DNA of 64,000 nt from Bacteroidales bacterium (GTDB lineage Bacteria > Bacteroidota > Bacteroidia > Bacteroidales > F082), in assembly GCA_024400295.1 (NCBI GenBank), contig JAKSNA010000006.1, forward strand, positions 1 to 64,000, given 5' to 3'. Positions 9,290 through 17,067 of the stretch are shown piece by piece. Both the position numbers and the translations under genes were made by a program. Every line of letters starts with the position of its first letter. The stretch's first letter is position 1. A model generated the notes under the pieces. That model searched no databases and was not told where the DNA came from. It worked only from the letters and a program-made list of their open reading frames with translations.

Positions 9290-10120
9290 CTATATAGACT
9301 GAATAAAGTCGTTAATCGTTGTCAAATTATATATTCGAGGGATAGCAGCAAAAGCCTCTTCTAATTTGTTGCGTGCCGACTCCCAACCAATGCCATCGGT
9401 TATCCAAACAAACTCAAATCCCGGAACGGCATTGATTTTTGGCGCTATATCTGTATAAGAACGAGCAACTTCATTTAACTTGGAGCCACCGCCTGAATAG
9501 AAATTAACCTCTATTAAATAGGTTTTCCCTCCTTTTTGTATAGCAAAGTCAAACACTTTTTGGTCTGCACCGAGCACCCTTGAAATAGCAGGAAAATTCT
9601 CGCTGGACACTTGACTTTGGAAATGGACTCCGGCTTTAGTAAATATTTTTGCAACTAAACTTTCGGTAAAACTGCCGCTTCTATTTTTACGAGCATTCGT
9701 ATCCAATCCGGTCTCAACGCCAAACACATAGTCTACCAAGTCTTTTATTTCTGGTTTCATAAAGACCTTATCTAATCCTGTACCAGTAAGGAACTCCATT
9801 ACGCCATCTACCGAATTGAAAAGCGAATGAATTGTGCGGAATTGTCCACTCTCATCAAAAAACATCTTGCTGTCTTTCTTGCGTGTTGCAATAAGAATAT
9901 CCATCACATCAAACACACGCTTATCCCTATTCCACAAAGCCTCGACTGCGGCACGCAAATCTTTCTGCCCCAGCAAGTAGTTGAGCATATTAAGACTAAT
10001 AGCAATATCTGCTACATTCTGCGAAATTTTTGGAAAATCGCAATAGAAATCAAGAGTGGCATTTGTCTCTTTCAGTTGAGACATGAACGTGTTAAATTGT
10101 TCGGTTGTGTGTGCTGCCAT
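9290..10120 (-). CDS. Type II restriction endonuclease, DpnII/MboI family (GATC)
   Basis: This resembles R.DpnII, the endonuclease cutting unmethylated GATC. Recognisable stretches are FNTFMSQLKETNATLDFYCDF at the N-terminus, RKNRSGSFTESLVAK near the middle, and the catalytic region VFDFAIQKGGKTYLIEVNFYSGGGSKLNE, which holds the D...ExN/K variant of the PD-(D/E)XK core. The 276-residue length is close to the family's 280-290. It is the third gene of a leftward operon with two methylases and one further gene, with 6-7 base gaps. Cutting specificity is inferred from family membership. Confidence 0.9.
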   Translation of the reverse strand: MAAHTTEQFNTFMSQLKETNATLDFYCDFPKISQNVADIAISLNMLNYLLGQKDLRAAVEALWNRDKRVFDVMDILIATRKKDSKMFFDESGQFRTIHSLFNSVDGVMEFLTGTGLDKVFMKPEIKDLVDYVFGVETGLDTNARKNRSGSFTESLVAKIFTKAGVHFQSQVSSENFPAISRVLGADQKVFDFAIQKGGKTYLIEVNFYSGGGSKLNEVARSYTDIAPKINAVPGFEFVWITDGIGWESARNKLEEAFAAIPRIYNLTTINDFIQSI

Positions 10121-10126
10121 AGTTCT

Positions 10127-11212
10127 TTAATCAACTAACGTTACAAATGAAGCATTGTTGATAGAATACATTTGTATTTTATCTTCGTATTTTAGGCTTA
10201 CTTTATTTCGCTTAATATTGGCTATTTCGGGCGCAATAATATAAACTTTCACTTTCTCAAATTCCTCTGGTGTTGTTATCGCCTCTAACCATCGCAAATA
10301 ACGTGTAACCTGTTCGTAGGCATGATAGTTGGCTCCGCTTTTATCTTTCTTTAGTTCTATAACTACATTAGGAATTGTCCCATGCTTTATAGGTTGATTG
10401 ATGCTATATAAACAAATATCGGCTCTGTCCATCTCGCTTGGCTTAAACGGAGAAATAGGCACTTGCCTACATAATACATAGTCATCCGTTAAGAATTGGG
10501 CAAATGGTTCAAGGGATGATAAAATCGTAAACTCTAATTGAGCTTCATTTATAAGTTCATCCGTCACGTTTACTAACTCATCCGAAAAAACGGTTTCTTT
10601 TCCTCTCTTTTTTACCTCTGTATTTTCAACGATGTCAATTCTATTTTGTGAGGTCGCAATTAGGCTACTTAATGTCTCAACTTCTCCAGGGGTTAGTGTA
10701 CAAAAGCCCATTCCTTGCATGCTATTAGATGGAAGAGGGAAAGGATATTTACCCAACTCAAAATATAGGTCGTCCGACACAATGTATTTGCCGGTATTCT
10801 CATTTGGGGAGAACTGAAACATGAAAGGTTGTGCTTTTTTGCCACCATTCTTTTCTATTCTAAACACTCCGGGTTCCTCTGTTTCATAATATTTCTTTCG
10901 TACAGATTCGTCCCAAAATAGTTCTGCATTAGCCTTGCGACCAAGTGGACTAGTACCCCCATTCAAATAAAACGAACCAGTGGATTTATTGCCATAGATT
11001 TTTCCACCATACACAATCTTCCTTTTTAGGAAAAAGAACACATCGGTTCCCTCACGACTGCAAGCATAATCGGCTAAAATAGCATAATATCTACTTTGTG
11101 CCGTTGGTTGAGGTTCTGCAACAGGTCTCATTAGAAAACCATATACTCCATTGTGCAAATACAAGTTGAGCGATTCCTCGTCATACAAGGCAATAAATAA
11201 GCCACCATTCAT
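10127..11212 (-). CDS. Putative PD-(D/E)XK nuclease-like accessory protein in R-M operon
   Basis: I do not recognise a named family. The C-terminal third looks like a NucS/DUF91-type PD-(D/E)XK fold: Asp265 in MDRADICLYS, then VVIELKK (Glu286, Lys288) and a following YHAYEQVTRYLRWLE helix with the Y..Q..RY pattern usual after such cores. The first 100 residues contain a beta-rich stretch, GTDVFFFLKRKIVYGGKIYG, faintly reminiscent of PUA/EVE-type modified-base readers; this is only a suggestion. It is encoded between the DpnM-like methylase and the DpnII-like nuclease with 12- and 6-base gaps, so it is made together with them. It could be a second nuclease, a modification-dependent defence protein or a structural subunit. 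Confidence 0.6.
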   Translation of the reverse strand: MNGGLFIALYDEESLNLYLHNGVYGFLMRPVAEPQPTAQSRYYAILADYACSREGTDVFFFLKRKIVYGGKIYGNKSTGSFYLNGGTSPLGRKANAELFWDESVRKKYYETEEPGVFRIEKNGGKKAQPFMFQFSPNENTGKYIVSDDLYFELGKYPFPLPSNSMQGMGFCTLTPGEVETLSSLIATSQNRIDIVENTEVKKRGKETVFSDELVNVTDELINEAQLEFTILSSLEPFAQFLTDDYVLCRQVPISPFKPSEMDRADICLYSINQPIKHGTIPNVVIELKKDKSGANYHAYEQVTRYLRWLEAITTPEEFEKVKVYIIAPEIANIKRNKVSLKYEDKIQMYSINNASFVTLVD

Positions 11213-11224
11213 ATTAGATATTAT

Positions 11225-12106
11225 TTAAATTGCTTTTCCGTAATTGCGTATCAATAACTCCGTCAGTTTGCCTCTCTTCTCCGGATTGGCATTGACACTC
11301 CTTGAAGCCCAAACGCGCTTTATTTGATACTGCAAATACAAATCATCAAAGAACCCATCTTTACAATCAGAGTTACTAAGCATAAACTTATGCCCCGCTG
11401 CCTCTACTTGGTCACAGAACTCTTTGAGACGTTTTTGTGCCAAATCATTAAAGGCTTCTTTCGTGTAATCATTAAAACTACTCGTGGCGTTCAACGGACG
11501 GTAAGGAGGGTCAAAATAGAATAACGTATTACCCTTTGCTTTTTCTAACGTCTGCTGATAGTCTCCCGTCATTATCTCTACCTTTTGCAGTATCTCGCTA
11601 TCTGCAAAAATCGTATTAGCATCGCAAATGGTTGGTGTCTCATATTTGCCGAAGGGGACATTAAACAACCCCGACTTATTAACGCGATAAAGCCCATTAA
11701 AACAAGTACGATTGAGAAAGAAGAATAACGTAGTATTCTCAATCGGGTCAAGATTTTTAGTGTTAAATTCTTGACGTTCGCCCAAATAGAAGGCTCTCCT
11801 TGCCATTTCGGTAGGCAACGAGTAATACTCAGCTTGTTTAGCCGCTAATGATTCTACTAATTCTTTGGGATGGTCACGTACAACCCGATAACACGTAGTG
11901 AGGTCAGAGTTGATGTCGTTAATAACGGCATGCGTGATGTTGGGATGTGTCTGTAACATATAGAAGAGCATTGCTCCTCCGCCTACAAACGGCTCAATGT
12001 AAGTGACATTCTCCCATTTTTCAAAGTCAGCAGGAAGCAGTGCTTCGAGTTGTTCAATGAGTTGGCCTTTCCCGCCCACCCATTTGATAAATGGTTTCGC
12101 TTTCAT
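11225..12106 (-). CDS. Dam/DpnM-type adenine-N6 DNA methyltransferase
   Basis: This is an alpha-class DNA adenine methylase of the Dam/DpnM group that methylates GATC. It starts MKAKPFIKWVGGKGQLIEQL, the usual FxKWxGGK N-terminus, has the AdoMet motif EPFVGGGAML and the catalytic motif FYFDPPYRPL, in alpha order. The 293-residue length is normal. It is the first gene of the operon, downstream of a TAATTTTG box, so the protecting methylase is expressed ahead of the endonuclease. The whole cassette is more A+T-rich than purL, consistent with horizontal acquisition. Confidence 0.93.
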   Translation of the reverse strand: MKAKPFIKWVGGKGQLIEQLEALLPADFEKWENVTYIEPFVGGGAMLFYMLQTHPNITHAVINDINSDLTTCYRVVRDHPKELVESLAAKQAEYYSLPTEMARRAFYLGERQEFNTKNLDPIENTTLFFFLNRTCFNGLYRVNKSGLFNVPFGKYETPTICDANTIFADSEILQKVEIMTGDYQQTLEKAKGNTLFYFDPPYRPLNATSSFNDYTKEAFNDLAQKRLKEFCDQVEAAGHKFMLSNSDCKDGFFDDLYLQYQIKRVWASRSVNANPEKRGKLTELLIRNYGKAI

Positions 12107-12128
12107 TGTTGTTCTTTCATATTTGCCG

Positions 12129-12136
12129 CAAAATTA
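12129..12136 (-). promoter_or_regulatory. -7 box of the DpnII-type operon
   Basis: TAATTTTG on the minus strand lies 22 bases before the ATG of the DpnM-like gene and fits the Bacteroidetes consensus. Confidence 0.6.
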
Positions 12137-12318
12137 CAAATTTATTTTCAATTGATCCATTTTTTAACACGCATCTGAAAAAAGTTTTAGTATCCATGCC
12201 TTAACGTGAACCAACTATTTTCGTAGATGCAATTTTACCTATAATGCTCCCATAAATCTCATCCCCCGAAGCAACCATCTTCGTAAAATAAAAAAAAGAT
12301 ATTGGACATAACCCGCTT

Positions 12319-13317
12319 TCACATCATCAGCTTATAAATCATCTCGCGGTAAAGTTCCTTCTGGTCAACGTCGCCGACACCGTAACCCTTTGATTTCAAG
12401 TCAAATTCACGCAGGACAGCGATGTTTTCGACACATTTCTTTATTGAATAACGGCGTGCAGCCTCAAGGTAGTCGCTGACGAAATACGGATTCACGCCGA
12501 TAACGCTGGCAACCGCGTTCTTGCTTTTGTCGGACGAATAATGCAGTTTCAGAAGCTTGCAATAATATCCGTAAAGTATTATCACCGAGGCGATTAATGG
12601 ATTGTCTTTGGTATTGTCGCCGAAATAGTTTATGATTTGCACCGCCTTGGCGAAGTCGCCAAAGCTGATGGCTTTCTGTAGCTCGAAGATGTTGAAATCC
12701 TTTGAGATGCCGATGTTGTATTCAACGTCATTGTCATCGATCTCCTTCTTCTGCGGCACGGCGACAATCAGCTTCTCAAGCTCGTTTTTGATTTTATGCA
12801 AGTCTGTGCCGAGAAAATCGGCGAGCATCTGGCATGCTTTCTGAGAGATGCGGTAGTTGCGGCTGCCGAGATAACTGACGATCCATTGCGGTATAGCGTT
12901 GTCGTACAGCTTCTTAGACTCGAAAAGCACATGGTTTTTCTCAAGTGTCTTGGCGAACTTCAGTCGTTTGTCGAGCTTTTTGTATTTGTAGTTGATGACA
13001 AGAATCGTTGTTGGCGGAATCAGTTCGAGGTAAGGCTCCATCTCCTCGATATTCTTCACGTCTTGCGCTTCTTTCACGATGACAACCAGGTAGTTACCCA
13101 TCATCGGGTAGTTTCGCGCCTGAGTCACGATGTCGTGGACGTTCACATCTTTCCCATAGACAATGACTTGGTTGAAAGCCTTGTCAGCCTCATCGAGGAC
13201 GGTGCTTTCGATGGCGTCGCTTATGGAATCGATGAAATACGGCTCCTCGCCCATCAGGAAATACACCGGATGGTAAATCTGTTTTTTTATCTCGTCAAGG
13301 ATCTGTTCGTACGTCAT
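12319..13317 (-). CDS. holA: DNA polymerase III delta subunit
   Basis: The delta subunit of the clamp loader opens the beta sliding clamp during replication. The protein starts with the family's YPVYFLMGEEPYFID-like stretch (here HPVYFLMGEEPYFID), continues through the Rossmann-like domain I (YPMMGNYLVVIVKEAQDVKN) and the three-domain arrangement ending in a helical collar. Its 332 residues match Bacteroidetes HolA. Its ATG overlaps the stop of the upstream amn gene by one base (TGATG on the minus strand), so the two are translationally coupled. No Walker A motif is seen, as expected for delta. Confidence 0.93.
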   Translation of the reverse strand: MTYEQILDEIKKQIYHPVYFLMGEEPYFIDSISDAIESTVLDEADKAFNQVIVYGKDVNVHDIVTQARNYPMMGNYLVVIVKEAQDVKNIEEMEPYLELIPPTTILVINYKYKKLDKRLKFAKTLEKNHVLFESKKLYDNAIPQWIVSYLGSRNYRISQKACQMLADFLGTDLHKIKNELEKLIVAVPQKKEIDDNDVEYNIGISKDFNIFELQKAISFGDFAKAVQIINYFGDNTKDNPLIASVIILYGYYCKLLKLHYSSDKSKNAVASVIGVNPYFVSDYLEAARRYSIKKCVENIAVLREFDLKSKGYGVGDVDQKELYREMIYKLMM

Positions 13318-14087
13318 CAGAATTTCAAATGTTTGAGAGTCAATCCGTTATTTATTATTTGCTGAAGAGCCTGGATGCCTATTTTGATATGGTTTTCGAC
13401 GTAGAGACTGTTGACGCGTTTATCGCTTTCTTCTGTCTTGACGCCTTCCGGTGTCATCGGCTGGTCGGAGATGAGCAGCAGTGCGCCTGTCGGGATTTCG
13501 TTGGCGAAGCCGCAGGTGAAAATCGTGGCGGTTTCCATATCGACGGCCATGCAGCGTGTCTTCGTGAGGTATTCCTTGAAATGTTCATCGTGTTCCCACA
13601 CGCGCCGGTTCGTGGTATAGACAGTGCCGGTCCAATAGTCGCAGCCGTTGTCGCGGATTGTTGTTGAGATAGCCTTTTGCAGCATGAACGAAGGCAGAGC
13701 CGGCACCTCGGGCGGCATGTAGTCGTTGGAAGTCCCCTCTCCGCGTATCGCGGCAATCGGAAGCATCATCGTCCCAACGGTGTATTTTGCACGGACGGCA
13801 CCGCATTTGCCGAGAAACAGCACGGCTTTCGGCTTGATGCCTGACAGCAAGTCCATGACTGTCGCGGCGTTAGGGCTTCCCATCCCGAAATTTATCATCG
13901 TGATGTCACCGGCTGTAGCACAAGGCATGGAGCGGTCCTCACCGACAATCGGCACATTGTTCCACTCGGCGAAAAGCTCGAGATATTTCTTGAAATTTGT
14001 CAGAAGAATGAATTCTCCGAAAGCATCAAGACTCTGTCCGGTATAACGCGGCAGCCAGTTTTGGGTTATTTCCTGTTTTGTTTTCAT
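13317..14087 (-). CDS. amn: AMP nucleosidase
   Basis: The protein belongs to the PNP/UDP phosphorylase fold and matches the short Bacteroidetes AMP nucleosidases that split AMP into adenine and ribose 5-phosphate. Supporting segments are ITMINFGMGSPNAATVMDLL (phosphate/ribose site), VLFLGKCGAVR, and CMAVDMETATIF, the conserved MExxT of the nucleoside pocket. Its 256 residues are much shorter than the E. coli enzyme because the N-terminal domain is absent, as is usual in this phylum. It is first in an amn-holA operon with a TATCTTTG box upstream. Confidence 0.88.
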   Translation of the reverse strand: MKTKQEITQNWLPRYTGQSLDAFGEFILLTNFKKYLELFAEWNNVPIVGEDRSMPCATAGDITMINFGMGSPNAATVMDLLSGIKPKAVLFLGKCGAVRAKYTVGTMMLPIAAIRGEGTSNDYMPPEVPALPSFMLQKAISTTIRDNGCDYWTGTVYTTNRRVWEHDEHFKEYLTKTRCMAVDMETATIFTCGFANEIPTGALLLISDQPMTPEGVKTEESDKRVNSLYVENHIKIGIQALQQIINNGLTLKHLKF

Positions 14088-14106
14088 GACAATGAAAAAT
14101 TTCGTG

Positions 14107-14114
14107 CAAAGATA
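14107..14114 (-). promoter_or_regulatory. -7 box of amn-holA
   Basis: TATCTTTG on the minus strand, 20 bases before the amn ATG. It forms a divergent promoter region with the radical SAM gene. Confidence 0.65.
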
Positions 14115-14191
14115 CAGATTTTTCTCACTGATTTTCCATGACCTGTTTAAAATATCTGCAGAAAACCAGCGTTAATCTTCGGGACATTTAT

Positions 14192-14199
14192 TATTTTTG
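14192..14199 (+). promoter_or_regulatory. -7 box of the radical SAM gene
   Basis: TATTTTTG, 18 bases before the ATG at 14218. It shows that the earlier in-frame TTG at 14197 lies in the promoter and cannot be the start. Confidence 0.65.
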
Positions 14200-14217
14200 C
14201 AAAAATTTTTAAGAGAA

Positions 14218-14994
14218 ATGGCAATATTGTTTGAAAATTTGGTTTTCGGTCCGATTCACAGCCGTCGTCTCGGCAACTCATTGGGTGTCAACCTGATGCC
14301 AACGATTGGGAAGATATGCACCTTCAACTGCGTGTATTGCGAATGCGGCTGGAACCCCGAACACAGAAGCGAAAACGCGCATATTGCGACACCTGAGGAA
14401 TATGAAACGACGCTTGAGAGCGCACTGAGAGAACTCGTCGGCACGCCGAGAGAGCCCGACAGCATCACGTTCTCCGGCAACGGAGAGCCGACGCTGCATC
14501 CCGATTTCCCGGAAATCATCGACATAACATTGAGATTGAGAGACAAATACATCCCGAAGGCGGTTGTGAGCGTGCTGACAAACGGCACACGCATCCACGA
14601 CGAGAGAATCTTCAACGCATTGAAAAAAGTCGATAACAACATCTGCAAACTCGACGGCGGAAGCCTCGACACCATCAATAAAATCGACCAGCCTAACGTA
14701 AATATCAATCTCGAACAATACATCTGCGACTTGCAACGTTTTGACAGTCAGGTTATTATACAGACACTTTTCCTTCGCGGAAGTCACGGCGGAAATGTCA
14801 TCGACAACACCACCGAAGAAGAAATCGACCTCTGGCTTAGCCATCTTAAAAAGATAAAGCCGAGAAAGACAATGATTTATGTCATCGACAGAGAGACACC
14901 GGAAAAGAACCTCGAAAAATTGAGTGGAAAAGAGATGGCTGAAATCGCCGGAAAAGTGAAGAAAACCGGACTTAATGTCGAATTTTACGCATAG
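14218..14994 (+). CDS. Radical SAM protein (COG0731-like)
   Basis: This is a radical S-adenosylmethionine enzyme. The 4Fe-4S cluster motif CTFNCVYCEC (CxxxCxxC) lies at about residues 39-46, preceded by the subgroup's N-terminal signature NLVFGPIHSRRLGNSLGVNL, and SITFSGNGEPTLHPDF provides the glycine-rich AdoMet motif. It resembles the COG0731 group related to wyosine-type Fe-S oxidoreductases; the substrate in bacteria is not known. The start at 14218 (MAILFENLVFG) gives 258 residues. The gene stands alone before a 77-base gap with the next promoter. Confidence 0.8.
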   Translation: MAILFENLVFGPIHSRRLGNSLGVNLMPTIGKICTFNCVYCECGWNPEHRSENAHIATPEEYETTLESALRELVGTPREPDSITFSGNGEPTLHPDFPEIIDITLRLRDKYIPKAVVSVLTNGTRIHDERIFNALKKVDNNICKLDGGSLDTINKIDQPNVNINLEQYICDLQRFDSQVIIQTLFLRGSHGGNVIDNTTEEEIDLWLSHLKKIKPRKTMIYVIDRETPEKNLEKLSGKEMAEIAGKVKKTGLNVEFYA

Positions 14995-15038
14995 TGTAAA
15001 ATATTTCATTTTTTTGACGCACCTATCAAAAAAATAAG

Positions 15039-15046
15039 TACCTTTG
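15039..15046 (+). promoter_or_regulatory. Promoter of the 15072 operon
   Basis: TACCTTTG (-7) is preceded by TTTG at 15013-15016, 22 bases upstream, giving both elements of a Bacteroidetes promoter. The ATG follows 25 bases later. Confidence 0.65.
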
Positions 15047-15071
15047 CCGCACGAAAATAAATTTTGAAATC

Positions 15072-15686
15072 ATGAATAAAAAACTCACAATCATCAACAT
15101 TGCATTGGCATTAGTTGCAGTTCTTTTGGCTTACTTGGTATTCGACAGCATCAGACAACCTGTGGCATTTGAAAACACACGCAGGGAGAGAGAAAGCGAA
15201 GTGATACAGAACCTCAAAGACATCAGAAGCACACAGACCTTGTTTAAACAGACTTACAACAGATACACCGCCAATTTCGATTCACTCATCGAATACATCA
15301 AGACAGGCGAGCTTCCTGTTGTGAACATCATTCCGGATCCGGCAGATACGACATTCACAAAGACAATCAACGACACAGTAGGTTTCGTGAAAGTCTCCGA
15401 CTCGTTGTTCAAAAACAGAGTGAATTTCAATGTCAATGACCTCCGCTACATCCCGTTCTCCGACAAAGAGGAGTTCGAGTTGCAGGCAGGTTTCATCCCG
15501 AGAGGCGGCTTGAGAGTGGCGGTCTTCGAGGCCAAAGCCCCTTATAAGTCATATCTCAACGACAGCGACAAGAAGTTCCGCCAGAGAGTGAACAACCTCA
15601 GAGCCGAGCAGGAAGACTTGGACAAATACGCGGGCTTGAAGGTCGGTTCAATGGATGAACCTTCATTAAACGGTAACTGGGAGTAA
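15072..15686 (+). CDS. Bacteroidetes membrane-anchored protein of unknown function
   Basis: No named family is recognised. A single hydrophobic segment at residues 7-24 (IINIALALVAVLLAYLVF) anchors the protein in the inner membrane; the rest, about 180 residues, would be periplasmic. A charged helical stretch (RRERESEVIQNLKDIRSTQ) is followed by LFKQTYNRYTANFDSLIEYI, similar in layout to pseudopilin-like proteins that have a hydrophobic N-terminal helix, but no prepilin peptidase site is obvious. It is first in an operon with DUF3822 (2-base gap), rsmD and probably the C69 peptidase. Its position next to DUF3822 and rsmD is likely conserved in the phylum, by my recollection. Confidence 0.7.
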   Translation: MNKKLTIINIALALVAVLLAYLVFDSIRQPVAFENTRRERESEVIQNLKDIRSTQTLFKQTYNRYTANFDSLIEYIKTGELPVVNIIPDPADTTFTKTINDTVGFVKVSDSLFKNRVNFNVNDLRYIPFSDKEEFELQAGFIPRGGLRVAVFEAKAPYKSYLNDSDKKFRQRVNNLRAEQEDLDKYAGLKVGSMDEPSLNGNWE

Positions 15687-15687
15687 C

Positions 15688-16509
15688 ATGTTTCCTGAAT
15701 CAGGGACATTGAATAACTACGGGATAACCATCCAGCTTTCGTTGGATGGTTTTTCGTTTGTGATATATGACATTAACAATCATATATTTACAGACGCAGA
15801 GCGTGTCAGCACGCCGATGCCTTCGTTGAGGGAAGCCATCACCGAGATACAAGAGAAACATATTTGTGACATCGTGGATTTCGCGAAACTGACAGTGCTT
15901 TTCGACAACTGCGCGAACACCTTTGTGCCGGCATCTGTCTTTCATAATCAGGCGAAAGGCAGATACCTTGACTTTTTGGGCATCGGAGGCGAGGGCAGGA
16001 CACCCGTCTCAGACTTTGTCGGTACCATCGAGGCAAACAACGTGTTCGCCATTTCAAGCGAAGACGCCAAGACATTGACTGATATTCAGACAGATACGAG
16101 GTTTCATCATATCACCAGCGTGTTGGTTTCGAGCGTCATCAAAGACAACATCCACAAGAGCGGCGAGCCTGTCATTCATCTGAATGTGAAAAGTCCGAAG
16201 TTTGACATGATTGTGATAAAAGGCTCCAGCTTATTGTTTCACAACACATTCAGTTTCAAGACAAAAGAAGACTTCCTTTATTTCCTGCTTTTCAGCATCG
16301 ACCAGCTTCACATCGACGCAGGCACCGTGCCGGTTTATTTTTCAGGCATGATAGAAGAGAAATCGCAGCTTGTGGAGCTTGCTTCGAGATACATCAGAGA
16401 CATCCGTTTTGTGAGACGCGACAACAGTATGGCATTCACCGAAGAGGTAGAAGAGACACCTTATTATTATTGTTACACACTTTTCAATTCAACAACATGC
16501 GAATTATAA
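15688..16509 (+). CDS. DUF3822 family protein
   Basis: This matches the Bacteroidetes-restricted DUF3822 family, usually 260-280 residues (here 273) and commonly encoded immediately upstream of rsmD, as seen here. No signal peptide or membrane segment is present, so it should be cytoplasmic. Typical features are the early LSLDGFSFVIYD strand pair, TVLFDN.ANTFVPASVF, and a second similar half after residue 150 (VIHLNVKSPKFDMIVIKGSSLLFHNTF), which suggests a duplicated actin/ASKHA-like fold; that reading is inference. The biochemical function is unknown. It overlaps rsmD by 13 bases. Confidence 0.75.
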   Translation: MFPESGTLNNYGITIQLSLDGFSFVIYDINNHIFTDAERVSTPMPSLREAITEIQEKHICDIVDFAKLTVLFDNCANTFVPASVFHNQAKGRYLDFLGIGGEGRTPVSDFVGTIEANNVFAISSEDAKTLTDIQTDTRFHHITSVLVSSVIKDNIHKSGEPVIHLNVKSPKFDMIVIKGSSLLFHNTFSFKTKEDFLYFLLFSIDQLHIDAGTVPVYFSGMIEEKSQLVELASRYIRDIRFVRRDNSMAFTEEVEETPYYYCYTLFNSTTCEL

Positions 16510-17066
16510 GAGGCAAACACCAGAGACGACAGATTGTGGCACCCGACAACCTGCCGACGCGTCCGACGACCGACATGGCGAAGGAGAGCTTGTTCAACAT
16601 CCTTGAGAACATGTTTTACTTTGAAGACGTGACGGCACTCGACCTTTTCGCCGGCACAGGCAACATCTCCTACGAACTCGTGTCGAGAGGCTGCCCGCAC
16701 GTCACCGCCGTCGATGAAAACAGCAACTGTGTAAAGTTCATCAGAGAGACAGCCACAAAGCTGAATATGAGTGAGTTGTCGGTTGTGAGGTCGGATGTGT
16801 TCAGATTTCTGCCAATGCATTCAGCAAAATACGACTTCATCTTCGCCGACCCGCCTTACGATTGTCAGCATTATGACGAACTCGTTGACGTCGTTTTTGA
16901 GAGACAGCTTCTGAAAGAAGAAGGCATCCTCGTCGTGGAGCACGACAGGACATTAGACTTCTCCAAGCATCCTCATTTTTACGACCACAGAAAATACGGC
17001 AAGGTGAATTTCACGTTTTTCACGGCTGAAATAAGAGAAAATGAAGAACAGAATAAAACTGACTAA
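16497..17066 (+). CDS. rsmD: 16S rRNA (guanine(966)-N2)-methyltransferase RsmD
   Basis: RsmD methylates G966 of 16S rRNA in the assembling 30S subunit. Residues visible are the N-terminal MRIIRGKHQRRQIV, RPTTDMAKESLFNIL, the AdoMet motif ALDLFAGTGNISYEL and the catalytic motif DFIFADPPYDC. The start at 16497 is preferred because it gives the family's exact N-terminus; a more upstream TTG would add nine residues. The 189-residue length is normal. It overlaps the end of DUF3822 by 13 bases, indicating coupled translation. Confidence 0.94.
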   Translation: MRIIRGKHQRRQIVAPDNLPTRPTTDMAKESLFNILENMFYFEDVTALDLFAGTGNISYELVSRGCPHVTAVDENSNCVKFIRETATKLNMSELSVVRSDVFRFLPMHSAKYDFIFADPPYDCQHYDELVDVVFERQLLKEEGILVVEHDRTLDFSKHPHFYDHRKYGKVNFTFFTAEIRENEEQNKTD

Positions 17067-17067
17067 C

